Program-made: the position numbers and the translations under genes
Notes under the pieces: model-generated
What the model saw: the letters and a program-made list of their open reading frames with translations, nothing else
What the model was told of the DNA's origin: nothing
Database searches by the model: none
Shown: one piece after another, positions 7,419 through 15,474 of the stretch
How the letters are laid out: every line of letters begins with the position of its first letter
Numbering within the stretch: the stretch's first letter is position 1
From: Gemmatimonadota bacterium
GTDB taxonomy: Bacteria; Latescibacterota; UBA2968; UBA8231
Length of the DNA stretch: 28,000 nt
Direction of reading: 5' to 3'
Assembly: GCA_002712305.1 (NCBI GenBank)
Contig: PATE01000001.1
Coordinates: 1 to 28,000 of the forward strand

Positions 7419-8315
7419 ATGGGACCGCACGAACCCTTTCGTGGTGTGTTTCCGGTACTGCTGACACCGATCGGTGACGATGGCGAGGTCATCGAGGAGG
7501 ACCTCGCACGTCAGGTCGAATTCAGTGTCGAGGCAGGTGCCCACGGTCTGGTGTATCCGGTCCTAGGGTCAGAATTCCAGTTTCTCACCGATACCGAACG
7601 GCGGCGCGGGATGGAGATCGCCGTCAAGACCGTCGCCGGTCGCATACCCGTCGTTGGCGGTGTCGCTGCTCCGAGTCGCCAGGTGGCCGTCGAATGTGCC
7701 AAGGCTGCTGCTGATACCGGCGTCGATGCGGTCATCGCCCTGCCTCCCTATATCAGTTTCGGCAACCGCGACGAGAACCGAGCCTACTACGAAGACGTCG
7801 CCGCCGCAGCGGGTCGGCCGATGTTCATCCAACATACCTCAGCGGGCATGGACGCCCGTTTCCTGCAGGAACTGCTGCGCGAGGTCGAGCATATCCGCTA
7901 TCTGAAAGAGGAAATGCAGCCGAGTGCACATCAGATCAGCGCCGTTCTTGCGGGCATCGGGGATGACTGTGACGGCGTATTTGGCGGTGGGCACGGACGC
8001 TGGATGCTGTCGGAACTCCATCGCGGCGCCCATGGGTTTATGCCTGCCACTGAGGCGGTGGATGTGCATGTGCAGGTCTGGGAGGCCTGGCAGCGTGGGG
8101 ATGAAGCAGAGGCCCGGCGCATCTACCGGCACCTGCTGCAACTGATCAATCTCATTCTGTCGATGGGATTACCTGTCTGCAAGACGCTGCTGGTGCGACG
8201 GGGTATCTTCACGAGTGCCGCCATGAGGACCCCGGGCACAGGCGCACTCGATGCAGGCGATGAACGCGAACTCGATATGATCCTGGAGGACCTGCGACCC
8301 CTGTTCCGGGTCTAA
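7419..8315 (+). CDS. DapA-family (dihydrodipicolinate synthase / N-acetylneuraminate lyase fold) aldolase
   Basis: A 298-residue class I aldolase-type TIM barrel. The Schiff-base Lys is K163 in IRYLKEEMQ, and PPYIS occupies the place of the family's active-site Tyr strand. The paired Thr of true dihydrodipicolinate synthase (GTTGE) is replaced by GSEFQ. This argues against lysine synthesis and for a catabolic lyase or dehydratase acting on a 2-keto sugar acid or related compound. ATG 7419 has AGGAG at 7404-7408; the open frame reaches back to 7377, but those 14 residues are not family-like. It follows the dehydratase gene and precedes an aminotransferase and a sugar-type oxidoreductase, consistent with steps after dehydration of a sugar acid. 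The substrate is an inference. Confidence 0.88.
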   Translation: MGPHEPFRGVFPVLLTPIGDDGEVIEEDLARQVEFSVEAGAHGLVYPVLGSEFQFLTDTERRRGMEIAVKTVAGRIPVVGGVAAPSRQVAVECAKAAADTGVDAVIALPPYISFGNRDENRAYYEDVAAAAGRPMFIQHTSAGMDARFLQELLREVEHIRYLKEEMQPSAHQISAVLAGIGDDCDGVFGGGHGRWMLSELHRGAHGFMPATEAVDVHVQVWEAWQRGDEAEARRIYRHLLQLINLILSMGLPVCKTLLVRRGIFTSAAMRTPGTGALDAGDERELDMILEDLRPLFRV

Positions 8316-8365
8316 GCACGCCGGTTGGTTTTCGACCTTCGACTTTCAATAGAGAGCATGTGTGT

Positions 8366-9292
8366 ATGTCCGACGAATCTCTGGTCTATCTGCGCGGTGA
8401 GGTCGTGCCAGCATCGGCGGCGAATATCGCGATCTACGATGCCGCCGTCGTGCTGGGGGCCACCGTCACCGATCTGATCCGCACCTTCGACGGCAAACCC
8501 TTCCGTCTGGCCGATCACCTGGCGCGGTTCGGTCGTTCCTGCCGCTATGCGCGCATCGAACCGCCCATCGACCTCGACCAGATGGCCGACGTGTGCCAGC
8601 AACTCATCGACCACAATCTGCCGTTGCAGCCCGCAGGCACCGAATTGGCCGTGGTGTTATTCATGTCACCGGGTGAGTTGTCAATCTATGCCGGTGCCGC
8701 CGGGGGTGGGGCACAGATGACACCCACGTTCTGTATCCACACGTTTCCGTTACCCTTCGAACTGTGGAGCCACTACTACGATGAAGGGGGCCACGTGGTT
8801 ACCCCGTCGACCCGGCAGATACCCTCGGTCTGTATCGATCCAAAGATCAAGTGTCGCAGCCGCATGCACTGGTGGCTCGCAGATCAGGAGAGCCATCAGG
8901 TCGACCCACGTGCGGTCTCTCTCTGTCTCGATCTGAATGGGAATGTGACCGAAACAGGGGGGTCGAACTTCCTCATCGTTTCGGATGGGACCGTCGTAAG
9001 CCCGGCGTCGCACCACATTCTGCCAGGCATCAGCATCGCCACGGTGCGGGACTTGTGTGCCGAGCTTGGGATCGACTATCGTGAGAGTGATTTTCAGGTG
9101 TACGATGTCATCAACGCGGACGAAGCGATGTTGGCAAGCACACCGTACTGCCTGGCGCCGATCACGCGAATCAACGGGGTCCCCATTGGCTCGGGTCGAC
9201 GGGGTCCCGTCTTCGAGCGACTCATGGCGGGTTGGAGTCAGATGATCGGGTTCGATGTGCTCGGGCAACTTGAGGGAGCGAAGCCGAACTGA
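8366..9292 (+). CDS. Class IV (branched-chain / D-amino acid type) PLP aminotransferase
   Basis: A 308-residue fold-type IV PLP enzyme. The N-terminal SLVYLRGEVVPASAANIAIY is typical of the family, as is the following DLIRTFDGKPFRLADHLARF. The probable PLP Lys is K162 in IDPKIKCRSRMH, and VTETGGSNFLIV contains the conserved Glu that contacts the pyridine nitrogen. The C-terminal DEAMLASTPYCLAPITRING matches the usual region near the phosphate site. The start is ATG 8366 with AGAGAG upstream; a GTG two codons earlier is possible. The stop overlaps the next start by one base (TGATG), so it is co-translated with the Gfo/Idh/MocA gene. Branched-chain, D-amino acid and aminodeoxychorismate-lyase activities share this fold and cannot be separated here. 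Confidence 0.88.
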   Translation: MSDESLVYLRGEVVPASAANIAIYDAAVVLGATVTDLIRTFDGKPFRLADHLARFGRSCRYARIEPPIDLDQMADVCQQLIDHNLPLQPAGTELAVVLFMSPGELSIYAGAAGGGAQMTPTFCIHTFPLPFELWSHYYDEGGHVVTPSTRQIPSVCIDPKIKCRSRMHWWLADQESHQVDPRAVSLCLDLNGNVTETGGSNFLIVSDGTVVSPASHHILPGISIATVRDLCAELGIDYRESDFQVYDVINADEAMLASTPYCLAPITRINGVPIGSGRRGPVFERLMAGWSQMIGFDVLGQLEGAKPN

Positions 9293-10287
9293 TGCAACGG
9301 GTTGGGGTCATTGGACTGGGGCCGATTGGGAATCTCCATGCTCGCGTCTATCGAGAGTTACCGGGTGTCCAACTGGCCGCCGTCTGCGACATTGACGCCG
9401 ATCGCGCCGATACGGCGGCAAAGGCGTTCGGAGTTCCGGCTTTTTACAGTGTGGAAGCCATGCTCGACGGGGCCGATCTGACGATGACGAGTGTTGCTAC
9501 CGGTGGGCACGAGTATGGCTCAGACCACCATGAACCCACGATGCAGTCTATGCAGGCGGGGCACGCCGTGCTGTGCGAGAAGCCGATCAGCAATGAGATC
9601 GGACCTGCCCAGGAGATGGTCGATCTGGCACGAGAGAAGGGGCTCTGTCTCGGTGTCGACCTAAACCACCGTTTCACGCCCGCCGCGCGTTTGGCGAAGA
9701 AGTGGGTCGATGAGGGCCGCATTGGCACACAGCTGTTCATGAACATGTCCATGTGGATTCAGAATCCGCGCGAGTCGTCCGAGTGGTTTCAGATCAAGGC
9801 TCTCCATCCTCACACGGTCGATGTGATGCGCTACTTCGGTGGCGATATCGAAGCGGTACACTGTTTCGCACTAAAGGCGCCGGGACGCTCAATCTACTCG
9901 ACTGCGCAGTTCAATATGCGTTTCGCCTCCGGTTGTCTTGGTCATCTGACAGGCAGTTACGACATCGAGCGGGGTCACCCGATGGAGCGCTGCGAACTGG
10001 CGGGGACGAAGGGCCGTTTCGTCCTCGACGATATGTTCAGAGAGGTCACCTTGTTCCCGGCGGGCGATCTGGAGAAGACGGTCTTCAGCAATCCGATCTT
10101 CGGTGGCATGCGCGACTTCGAAGACACCTTTCGCAATCGTCTAGGCGCTTTCGTCGACCAGTTGAACGGCGGGGTCTCACCCGATCAGATTGATGGCTCT
10201 GGCGAAGACGGTCTGAGGGCGCAAAAGGTTCTGGCGGCGGCCATCGAATCGGTGACGACGGGCGACACGATCCAGGTGGCCAGATGA
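9292..10287 (+). CDS. Gfo/Idh/MocA-family NAD(P)-dependent oxidoreductase
   Basis: A 331-residue oxidoreductase with an N-terminal Rossmann domain (VGVIGLGPIGNLHARVY, residues 4-20), the signature CEKPIS with catalytic Lys97, and a C-terminal alpha/beta domain. HPHTVDVMRYFGG supplies the usual histidine near the active site. Family members oxidise or reduce hydroxyls of sugars, inositols and sugar acids. The ATG overlaps the aminotransferase stop by one base, and the stop overlaps the next gene start by four (ATGA), so all three are one translational unit. With the dehydratase and the aldolase upstream it suggests a sugar-acid or amino-sugar route, but the substrate cannot be read from sequence. 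Confidence 0.92.
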   Translation: MQRVGVIGLGPIGNLHARVYRELPGVQLAAVCDIDADRADTAAKAFGVPAFYSVEAMLDGADLTMTSVATGGHEYGSDHHEPTMQSMQAGHAVLCEKPISNEIGPAQEMVDLAREKGLCLGVDLNHRFTPAARLAKKWVDEGRIGTQLFMNMSMWIQNPRESSEWFQIKALHPHTVDVMRYFGGDIEAVHCFALKAPGRSIYSTAQFNMRFASGCLGHLTGSYDIERGHPMERCELAGTKGRFVLDDMFREVTLFPAGDLEKTVFSNPIFGGMRDFEDTFRNRLGAFVDQLNGGVSPDQIDGSGEDGLRAQKVLAAAIESVTTGDTIQVAR

Positions 10288-10931
10288 AGGCAGGGGCGCG
10301 ACCAGGTGACGCGGAGTCGAGACACATGACGGGGGACCGAGAAAACACCATCGATCGACTCGTGGCGGCACGCCGTGAGCGGGTCCCACCCGGTCAGAAA
10401 CTGACCGAGAACTTCCCCGTGCTGGATCTAGGGGTGAAACCGAAGTTCCACGAGAAGCACTGGCGTTTCGTCGTGGAAGGGGAAGTCGCCCAGCCCCTCG
10501 ATGTGGGCTGGGAAGAGTTTCAGCAATTGGCGTCCAAGGTCGAGCAGACCTCCGACTTCCACTGTGTCACCACCTGGTCCAAGCTCGACGTGGCCTGGGC
10601 GGGGCTTCGCTTCGCAGATTTGGCAAGCGTGGTTCAGCCGACTGAGTCGGCGAAGTTTGCCATCATGCACTGTGGGGACGGATATACGACCAATCTGCCA
10701 CTCGATGATCTGCTGGCCGAAGATGTCCTGCTCGCCTACGGGCTGGACGGCGCCGCTCTGCCCATCGAACACGGTGGCCCCCTGCGGCTGGTCGTGCCCA
10801 AACTCTATGCGTGGAAGTCCGCCAAATTCCTGAGGAAACTGGTCTTCCAGTCGGAGGACTCTCCGGGGTATTGGGAAGAACGGGGATATCACCACCGTGG
10901 AGATCCATGGCAGGAAGAGCGGTACAGTTAG
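10284..10931 (+). CDS. Sulfite oxidase-fold molybdopterin-dependent oxidoreductase, cytosolic
   Basis: A 215-residue protein with the Moco-binding sulfite oxidase / MsrP (YedY) core. It has WRFVVEGEVAQPLDVGWEEF at the domain start, the Moco-ligating Cys94 in SDFHCVTTWSKLDVAWAG, and the closing motif HGGPLRLVVPKLYAWKSAK. There is no Tat or Sec signal peptide and no dimerisation domain, so unlike MsrP it should stay in the cytoplasm. The same short form is common in diverse bacteria, without known substrate. ATG 10284 overlaps the preceding stop (ATGA); an internal ATG at 10326 would give a shorter product. It is the last gene of the plus-strand series and converges with the metallohydrolase gene 27 bases later; no clear terminator hairpin lies between. 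Confidence 0.88.
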   Translation: MKAGARPGDAESRHMTGDRENTIDRLVAARRERVPPGQKLTENFPVLDLGVKPKFHEKHWRFVVEGEVAQPLDVGWEEFQQLASKVEQTSDFHCVTTWSKLDVAWAGLRFADLASVVQPTESAKFAIMHCGDGYTTNLPLDDLLAEDVLLAYGLDGAALPIEHGGPLRLVVPKLYAWKSAKFLRKLVFQSEDSPGYWEERGYHHRGDPWQEERYS

Positions 10932-10958
10932 TACGTGTGACTGGTACGGGTGACCGGT

Positions 10959-11789
10959 TCAGGAACTGAGGCGGATCTCGTCGCCCTGAGCGGCAGCGCT
11001 CACAGGAACACGTCGATCGGCATAGGAGGCGACGATGGCATCGATTTCATCGTCGCTGCGATCGGGGTGGTGGTGGAACAACATGACCCGGCCCACGCCT
11101 GCCATTTCACCGATGCGGACCGCATCGGCATCTGAGGAGTGCCCATCGCTCAGATCTTCATCCGCCGTGTGGTGAGCGTCGTGGATCAATAGGTCGGCAC
11201 CTTCCGCCAGATCGAGGGCCGCATCCTGATGTTCTGTGGCGGTATAGTCGATGTCGGGCAAGTAGGCGAGGGTTCCACCGTCGTTCTCGATCCGGTAGCC
11301 CAGACACATATCCGTATCACCGTGGTGGATCTGCCGGGTGCGCACATGCACACCCCCAATCGAGATGGACTCGGTCTCCAACTCGTGCACCGTCAACAGA
11401 GCGCCGATGCTGTCGTCGAAGAAATTGGGGACCGGGCAGTAGGCTCGCTCCATCTGGCACAGCAGCGAGTCGCGCAATCCCCGGCCATTGCCTGTGCGAC
11501 CGTAGATGCGGATGTGGTTGCCTTCGATGAGGAGCGGTGTGAAGAAGGGGATGCCCTGGATGTGATCCCAGTGGAGGTGGCTCAAGAGCACGTGCGCCTC
11601 GCCGCCGGAAGCGAATCCTTCACCCATCAGACGCTGGCCCAGCCAATGGAGGCCAATACCGGCGTCGAGGATGATGACCTCACCCGCGGTGCCCCGAACC
11701 TCGACACAGGGTGTGTTCCCACCGTATTGGCTGGTGGTGGTACTCGGATTGGCTACGGAGCCACGTGTGCCCCACAACTTGACGCGCAA
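10959..11789 (-). CDS. Metallo-beta-lactamase-fold hydrolase, copy 1
   Basis: A 276-residue MBL-fold protein. The zinc motif HLHWDHIQG places H71, H73, D75 and H76 as ligands. Later ligands are likely the His of QIHHGDTD, the Asp of YLPDIDYT, and FHHHPDRSDDEID near the C-terminus. The opening (WGTRGSVANPS, then YGGNTPCVEV) is typical of the group related to phosphonate-cleaving and cyclic-nucleotide phosphodiesterases and RNase Z-like enzymes. The start is TTG 11789, with AAGGA seven bases upstream. It is clearly paralogous to the next gene and lies 77 bases downstream of it. A hydrolytic or phosphodiesterase role is inferred from the fold; the substrate is unknown. Confidence 0.87.
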   Translation of the reverse strand: MRVKLWGTRGSVANPSTTTSQYGGNTPCVEVRGTAGEVIILDAGIGLHWLGQRLMGEGFASGGEAHVLLSHLHWDHIQGIPFFTPLLIEGNHIRIYGRTGNGRGLRDSLLCQMERAYCPVPNFFDDSIGALLTVHELETESISIGGVHVRTRQIHHGDTDMCLGYRIENDGGTLAYLPDIDYTATEHQDAALDLAEGADLLIHDAHHTADEDLSDGHSSDADAVRIGEMAGVGRVMLFHHHPDRSDDEIDAIVASYADRRVPVSAAAQGDEIRLSS

Positions 11790-11866
11790 ATCAGCGTCCT
11801 TCGCGGCGAGTGATGGCGGGACTCGCTCCGCGCCGTTTGGATGAGCCTGACCGACAACGCGGTCGC

Positions 11867-12736
11867 TCAGAGTGAGATTTCGACGCCCTCGCGTGCTGCA
11901 TGCAACTGAATACCCTCAGAAACAGCGGCAGGCCGATAACGTTCGACAATCCCATCCATGTCGCTGTCCGCCCGTCCTGGGCGATGATGGAAGAGCCAGA
12001 CGCCAGAAGCATCCACCTCCGCAGCGAGACGGAGGAACTCATCCGGACAGCTGTGTCCCCAGAGGGGTTCGTACTCCTCAGGCAAGAAAAACGTATCACA
12101 AACCAGTAAATCTGCACTGTGACCCAGGTCACGTGCGTTCTGTCGCAGTTTCTGCAGCCACTTGGTCTCGTTTGCATCCTCCCCAAGTCCGTCGGCATGC
12201 AAGACGGCACCATCCAGGTCGGTATCACAGATGTAGGCGAGCACGTGATCTCCAGAATCCACGCGATACCCGGCGGCGACTCCAGGGTGATTCAGCCGCC
12301 GACAGGTCACCTGGGCGGCGCCGATCTCAAAACAATCGCCGTCCTCGTGTTCGACGAACTCGAGATGAGCGCGAACATCCTTCAACGATCTCGACGAGAA
12401 GGGCGGCTGCTGCTGGCCGGCGAAGATCTCGTTCAATGTCTGGTTTGGATGGCGCAGGCTGTGAACCCGGACACTGACCCCTTCCTGATCCAACTGAGGC
12501 AGGTAGGGGAACCCCTGGATATGATCCCAGTGAGCATGGCTCAGCAGTAGATCGACTTGCTCAACCCCGCGATCGGCCAACGCCTGTCCGGCACCACGGA
12601 TTCCAGTGCCCGCATCGATCAGAATCGTGCGACCAGCGACTTCAACTTCGAGACAGGGTGTATTGCCACCATAGCCAACTGCGTGCCCTTCGGCGACAGG
12701 AAACGAACCCCGTACTCCCCAGAAAAGGATCTTCAT
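11867..12736 (-). CDS. Metallo-beta-lactamase-fold hydrolase, copy 2
   Basis: A 289-residue MBL-fold protein from ATG 12736. It opens with MKILFWGVRGSFPVAEG and YGGNTPCLEV, matching copy 1 position by position. The zinc motif HAHWDHIQG gives H67, H69, D71 and H72, and later ligands are probable in LNHPGVAAGYR, YICDTDLD and FHHRPGRADSDMD. The frame is open back to 12835, but the extra residues do not resemble copy 1. The two genes share their ends but diverge in the middle (NQTLNEIFAGQQQPPFSSRS has no close match in copy 1), so the duplication is old or the substrates differ. It diverges from the lepB-proteasome operon. Confidence 0.87.
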   Translation of the reverse strand: MKILFWGVRGSFPVAEGHAVGYGGNTPCLEVEVAGRTILIDAGTGIRGAGQALADRGVEQVDLLLSHAHWDHIQGFPYLPQLDQEGVSVRVHSLRHPNQTLNEIFAGQQQPPFSSRSLKDVRAHLEFVEHEDGDCFEIGAAQVTCRRLNHPGVAAGYRVDSGDHVLAYICDTDLDGAVLHADGLGEDANETKWLQKLRQNARDLGHSADLLVCDTFFLPEEYEPLWGHSCPDEFLRLAAEVDASGVWLFHHRPGRADSDMDGIVERYRPAAVSEGIQLHAAREGVEISL

Positions 12737-12804
12737 GGACGGCGCGGCGTCTGGTAAGTGGTGATCGGCAGGTATGACCATTCGACTCTGTGAGCGGCCG
12801 CCAA

Positions 12805-12831
12805 TGTATACAGGATCTCTTGATTTCACAA
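12805..12831 (-). promoter_or_regulatory. Weak candidate promoter for the two MBL genes
   Basis: On the minus strand TTGTGA (12831-12826) and TATACA (12810-12805) are separated by 15 bases, shorter than the usual 17. They lie 69 bases upstream of ATG 12736 in a 221-base divergent intergenic region. This is a weak match, listed because no better one was seen. Confidence 0.22.
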
Positions 12832-12888
12832 GCACTTGGGGCCGTTCCGGCGAAGACGAGAGCTGTTCATCCGGCCCATGCGACCACG

Positions 12889-12926
12889 TTTACGAAGGGT
12901 TGTGCCTTTCGTATACTCGATTCGAG
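12889..12926 (+). promoter_or_regulatory. Candidate sigma70-type promoter with overlapping palindrome, upstream of lepB-proteasome operon
   Basis: TTTACG (12889-12894) and TATACT (12912-12917) are separated by exactly 17 bases. The expected transcription start is near 12924, giving a leader of about 34 bases that contains AAGGGA (12943-12948), 9 bases before ATG 12958. CTCGA-T-TCGAG (12916-12926) is a perfect 11-base inverted repeat overlapping the end of the -10 and the start site, where a repressor would block initiation. The promoter call is moderate and the operator call speculative. Confidence 0.45.
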
Positions 12927-12957
12927 ATTACAACCTCTACGTAAGGGATGTTCAAGC

Positions 12958-13716
12958 ATGGCCTCCAGCGCCGACGACACGCAAGCCGCCTCTGAGGTGG
13001 CACCCGCCACAGCACCTGCAAACAGGGCGGGTGGATTCCAGGAGTACAGCACCTCCATTCTCGTCGCCGTTGGGTTGGCCCTGCTGATCCGCAGCACCAT
13101 CGTGCAGGCGTTCTACATTCCATCCGGTTCGATGGAGGACACGCTCTACATCGGTGACTATCTGCTGGCCAACAAGTTCGTCTACGGTGCACCCATCGAA
13201 GTGCCCCTCGTCGATGCCCCGCTCATGCGATTGCCGGCGTTACGCGATCCACAGCCAGGCGACATCGTCATCTTTCGATCGTTGGAGGAGGTAGGTCGTG
13301 ACCTGATCAAGCGCTGCGTCGCGGTGGGCGGCCAGACGGTCCAGATTCGCGACAAGAAGCTCTATGTCGATGGCGTGGCCATCGATGATGCACCGGATGG
13401 AAAATATGTAGATCCCGTGATCTATCCGGCACGGTCCCGTGTGCGTGACAATTATGGTCCCCTCACGATACCAGAAGGTCACTTCTTCATGATGGGGGAC
13501 AATCGCGACAGAAGTCGCGATAGTCGGTATTTCGGCCCTGTGCCTCGCGAGAAGATCAAGGGGAAGGCCATGATCATCTACTGGTCCTCTACTCTCGTGT
13601 CAGGGCCCCTGCATCGACTACCTCAGATGCTGGCCGATGCCGGCAATTTCGCCTGGAACCTACCCTCACTGCCTTTTCGTACTCGCTATTCCCGCCTGGG
13701 GACGGTGATTCACTGA
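12958..13716 (+). CDS. lepB: Signal peptidase I
   Basis: A 252-residue membrane-anchored serine protease that removes signal peptides from exported proteins. After a polar N-terminus, one membrane segment spans roughly residues 31-50 (STSILVAVGLALLIRSTIVQ). The catalytic Ser58 is in YIPSGSMEDTL and the general-base Lys118 in DLIKRCVAVGGQ. The late signature MMGDNRDRSRDSRYFGPV is intact. ATG 12958 is supported by AAGGGA nine bases upstream; the frame is open back to 12790, but that part does not look coding. Only 6 bases separate its stop from the proteasome ATPase start, and no terminator lies between, so it is probably the first gene of the proteasome operon. That linkage is not the usual actinobacterial one. 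Confidence 0.95.
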   Translation: MASSADDTQAASEVAPATAPANRAGGFQEYSTSILVAVGLALLIRSTIVQAFYIPSGSMEDTLYIGDYLLANKFVYGAPIEVPLVDAPLMRLPALRDPQPGDIVIFRSLEEVGRDLIKRCVAVGGQTVQIRDKKLYVDGVAIDDAPDGKYVDPVIYPARSRVRDNYGPLTIPEGHFFMMGDNRDRSRDSRYFGPVPREKIKGKAMIIYWSSTLVSGPLHRLPQMLADAGNFAWNLPSLPFRTRYSRLGTVIH

Positions 13717-13722
13717 CAGCCG

Positions 13723-15474
13723 ATGAGTGATCGAGAGTTTTTCGAGTCCGGTGACGCCGAGCAGCGACGGCGCGACGCCGAAGATCCCGGGCGCGCCGGG
13801 ATGGGCTACGATTCCGATCCCGGTCAGGTCGATGACGAACCTCTTGCTCTGGTAGACCAGATCCTGATGACGGTACCCGAGCGGGATCCGTCACGTCCGC
13901 TGCTGTATCAATTGCGGCGACTGCTTCTCGAGCGTGAAATCACATTCCAGGAGGCGCGGCGTGCTCTGGTCGAACTCGAGGGTGCTCTGGAGAAAGTGAC
14001 AGCCCCTGCCAATCGCGTGGGCATCTTCCTCGGATCGCCAAAAGACGGAATTGCCAACGTGTGGGTGGGCGGTTCGGAATACTACGCCAACATCGACTCC
14101 CGTCTGGATCCGAGCGATCTCGATGTGGGGGCTCGCATTCTGATCAACGAAGCCTATGCGGTGGTCGGAACGCTGGGTTATCCCCCGGGAGGCCCCGTTG
14201 TTCGCATCGCGGATCTGCTCGACGAAGGCCGTCTGCGCATCGGCCAGGAACATGGATCCAGCGATACGGTGCTTGAGCGGTCGGCGTCGCTGGAGGATGT
14301 AGATCTCAAGGTGGGCGACGAGGTGCGCGCAGATCCGGCGATGAAGGTGGCCATCGAGCGACTGACCTCCAGCGAAAGCAAGGAGTACTTCCTCGAAGAC
14401 ATTCCGCCCCTGCCCTGGACAAAAATCGGCGGCCAGGAAGAGGCGATTCAGGCCATTCGCGACACGATTGAGTTGCCGGCCCTGCATCCGGAACTCTTCG
14501 AGAAATTCCAGTACTCCACACCCAAGGGATTTCTGCTCTACGGACCGCCGGGGTGTGGCAAGACCCTGATCGGCAAGGCGACAGCGTTCAGCCTCGTGCA
14601 GCACCTGCGTGAAGAAGAAGGCCTCGAGGTGAAGGAATACTTCATGCATATCAAGGGGCCGGAGATCCTCAACATGTGGCTTGGTGAGACCGAGCGTATG
14701 GTCCGCGAGATCTTCAGTCAGGCGCGCCGCAAACGCAGCGAAGGGTATCTCCCCTTTATCTTTATCGACGAAGCCGAGTCGATCCTCGGTACGCGCCGCT
14801 CGATGCGCTCCCATCACATCGCCAACACTGTGGTCCCCATGTTCTGCACGGAGATGGATGGCATTGAATCTCTCCAGGATGTGGTGATCATTCTCGCCTC
14901 GAATCGTCACGACCTGATCGATCCGGCGATCCTGCGACCGGGTCGAATCGATCGCAAGATCAAGGTCTCCCGTCCTGACATGGACTCGGCCAAGCAGATC
15001 CTGGGTATCTATCTCACCGATGATCTGCCCATCGAAGCAGAGGCGATCACCGAACATGGCAGTGAGGCTGCCGCACGCGATGTCTTCATTGAGCAGACGA
15101 CAGTTGCCCTCTTCGCACGAACGGAAGAGACCAAATTCCTTGAAGTCTCTCTGCGCAGTGGTCGAACCGAGAGCCTTCACTTTGGCGATCTGGCCAGCGG
15201 TGCGCTCATCGACAACATCGTGCAGCGCGCCAAAGAGGCAGCGATCAAACGCGCCATTGCCGATGGGCAGGTCGAGGCGGCGGGGCTGTGTCTGGAAGAC
15301 CTTCTCGGCGCTGTTCGCAGTGAGTACCGCGAGAACGAGGTCTTTCCGCCTTCCGACAGTGTCGCCGACTGGCTCACGCTGCTCGACTATGACCCCGAGA
15401 ACGTCGTGCGTGTCGCTCCCGTGACCGCCTCCGACGAACGGGAGCCGCCGGTCAGCACCGGGACCGTCATTTGA
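13723..15474 (+). CDS. mpa: Proteasome-activating AAA ATPase (Mpa/ARC)
   Basis: A 583-residue hexameric ring ATPase that recognises Pup-tagged proteins, unfolds them and feeds them to the 20S proteasome. Order: a disordered acidic N-terminus (1-40), a coiled coil (about 56-92, LYQLRRLLLEREITFQEARR) that in Mycobacterium binds Pup, tandem OB domains (about 93-235), and an AAA domain. The AAA domain has Walker A GPPGCGKT (274-281), pore loop NMWLGETER and Walker B FIFIDEAES (345-353, D349 and E350). The sensor/arginine-finger region reads ILRPGRIDRK. Odd point: the C-terminus ends STGTVI, without the GQYL tail (an HbYX equivalent) that docks actinobacterial Mpa on the proteasome. The start is ATG 13723, 6 bases after lepB, with no clear ribosome site. 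The stop overlaps dop. Confidence 0.96.
   Translation: MSDREFFESGDAEQRRRDAEDPGRAGMGYDSDPGQVDDEPLALVDQILMTVPERDPSRPLLYQLRRLLLEREITFQEARRALVELEGALEKVTAPANRVGIFLGSPKDGIANVWVGGSEYYANIDSRLDPSDLDVGARILINEAYAVVGTLGYPPGGPVVRIADLLDEGRLRIGQEHGSSDTVLERSASLEDVDLKVGDEVRADPAMKVAIERLTSSESKEYFLEDIPPLPWTKIGGQEEAIQAIRDTIELPALHPELFEKFQYSTPKGFLLYGPPGCGKTLIGKATAFSLVQHLREEEGLEVKEYFMHIKGPEILNMWLGETERMVREIFSQARRKRSEGYLPFIFIDEAESILGTRRSMRSHHIANTVVPMFCTEMDGIESLQDVVIILASNRHDLIDPAILRPGRIDRKIKVSRPDMDSAKQILGIYLTDDLPIEAEAITEHGSEAAARDVFIEQTTVALFARTEETKFLEVSLRSGRTESLHFGDLASGALIDNIVQRAKEAAIKRAIADGQVEAAGLCLEDLLGAVRSEYRENEVFPPSDSVADWLTLLDYDPENVVRVAPVTASDEREPPVSTGTVI

Noticed and set aside
13891-15180. Long minus-strand open frame of 429 codons opposite mpa
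   Set aside because: It lies wholly antisense to a gene with clear Walker motifs. Its translation has no recognisable domain, and strong G/C bias at third positions creates such antisense frames.
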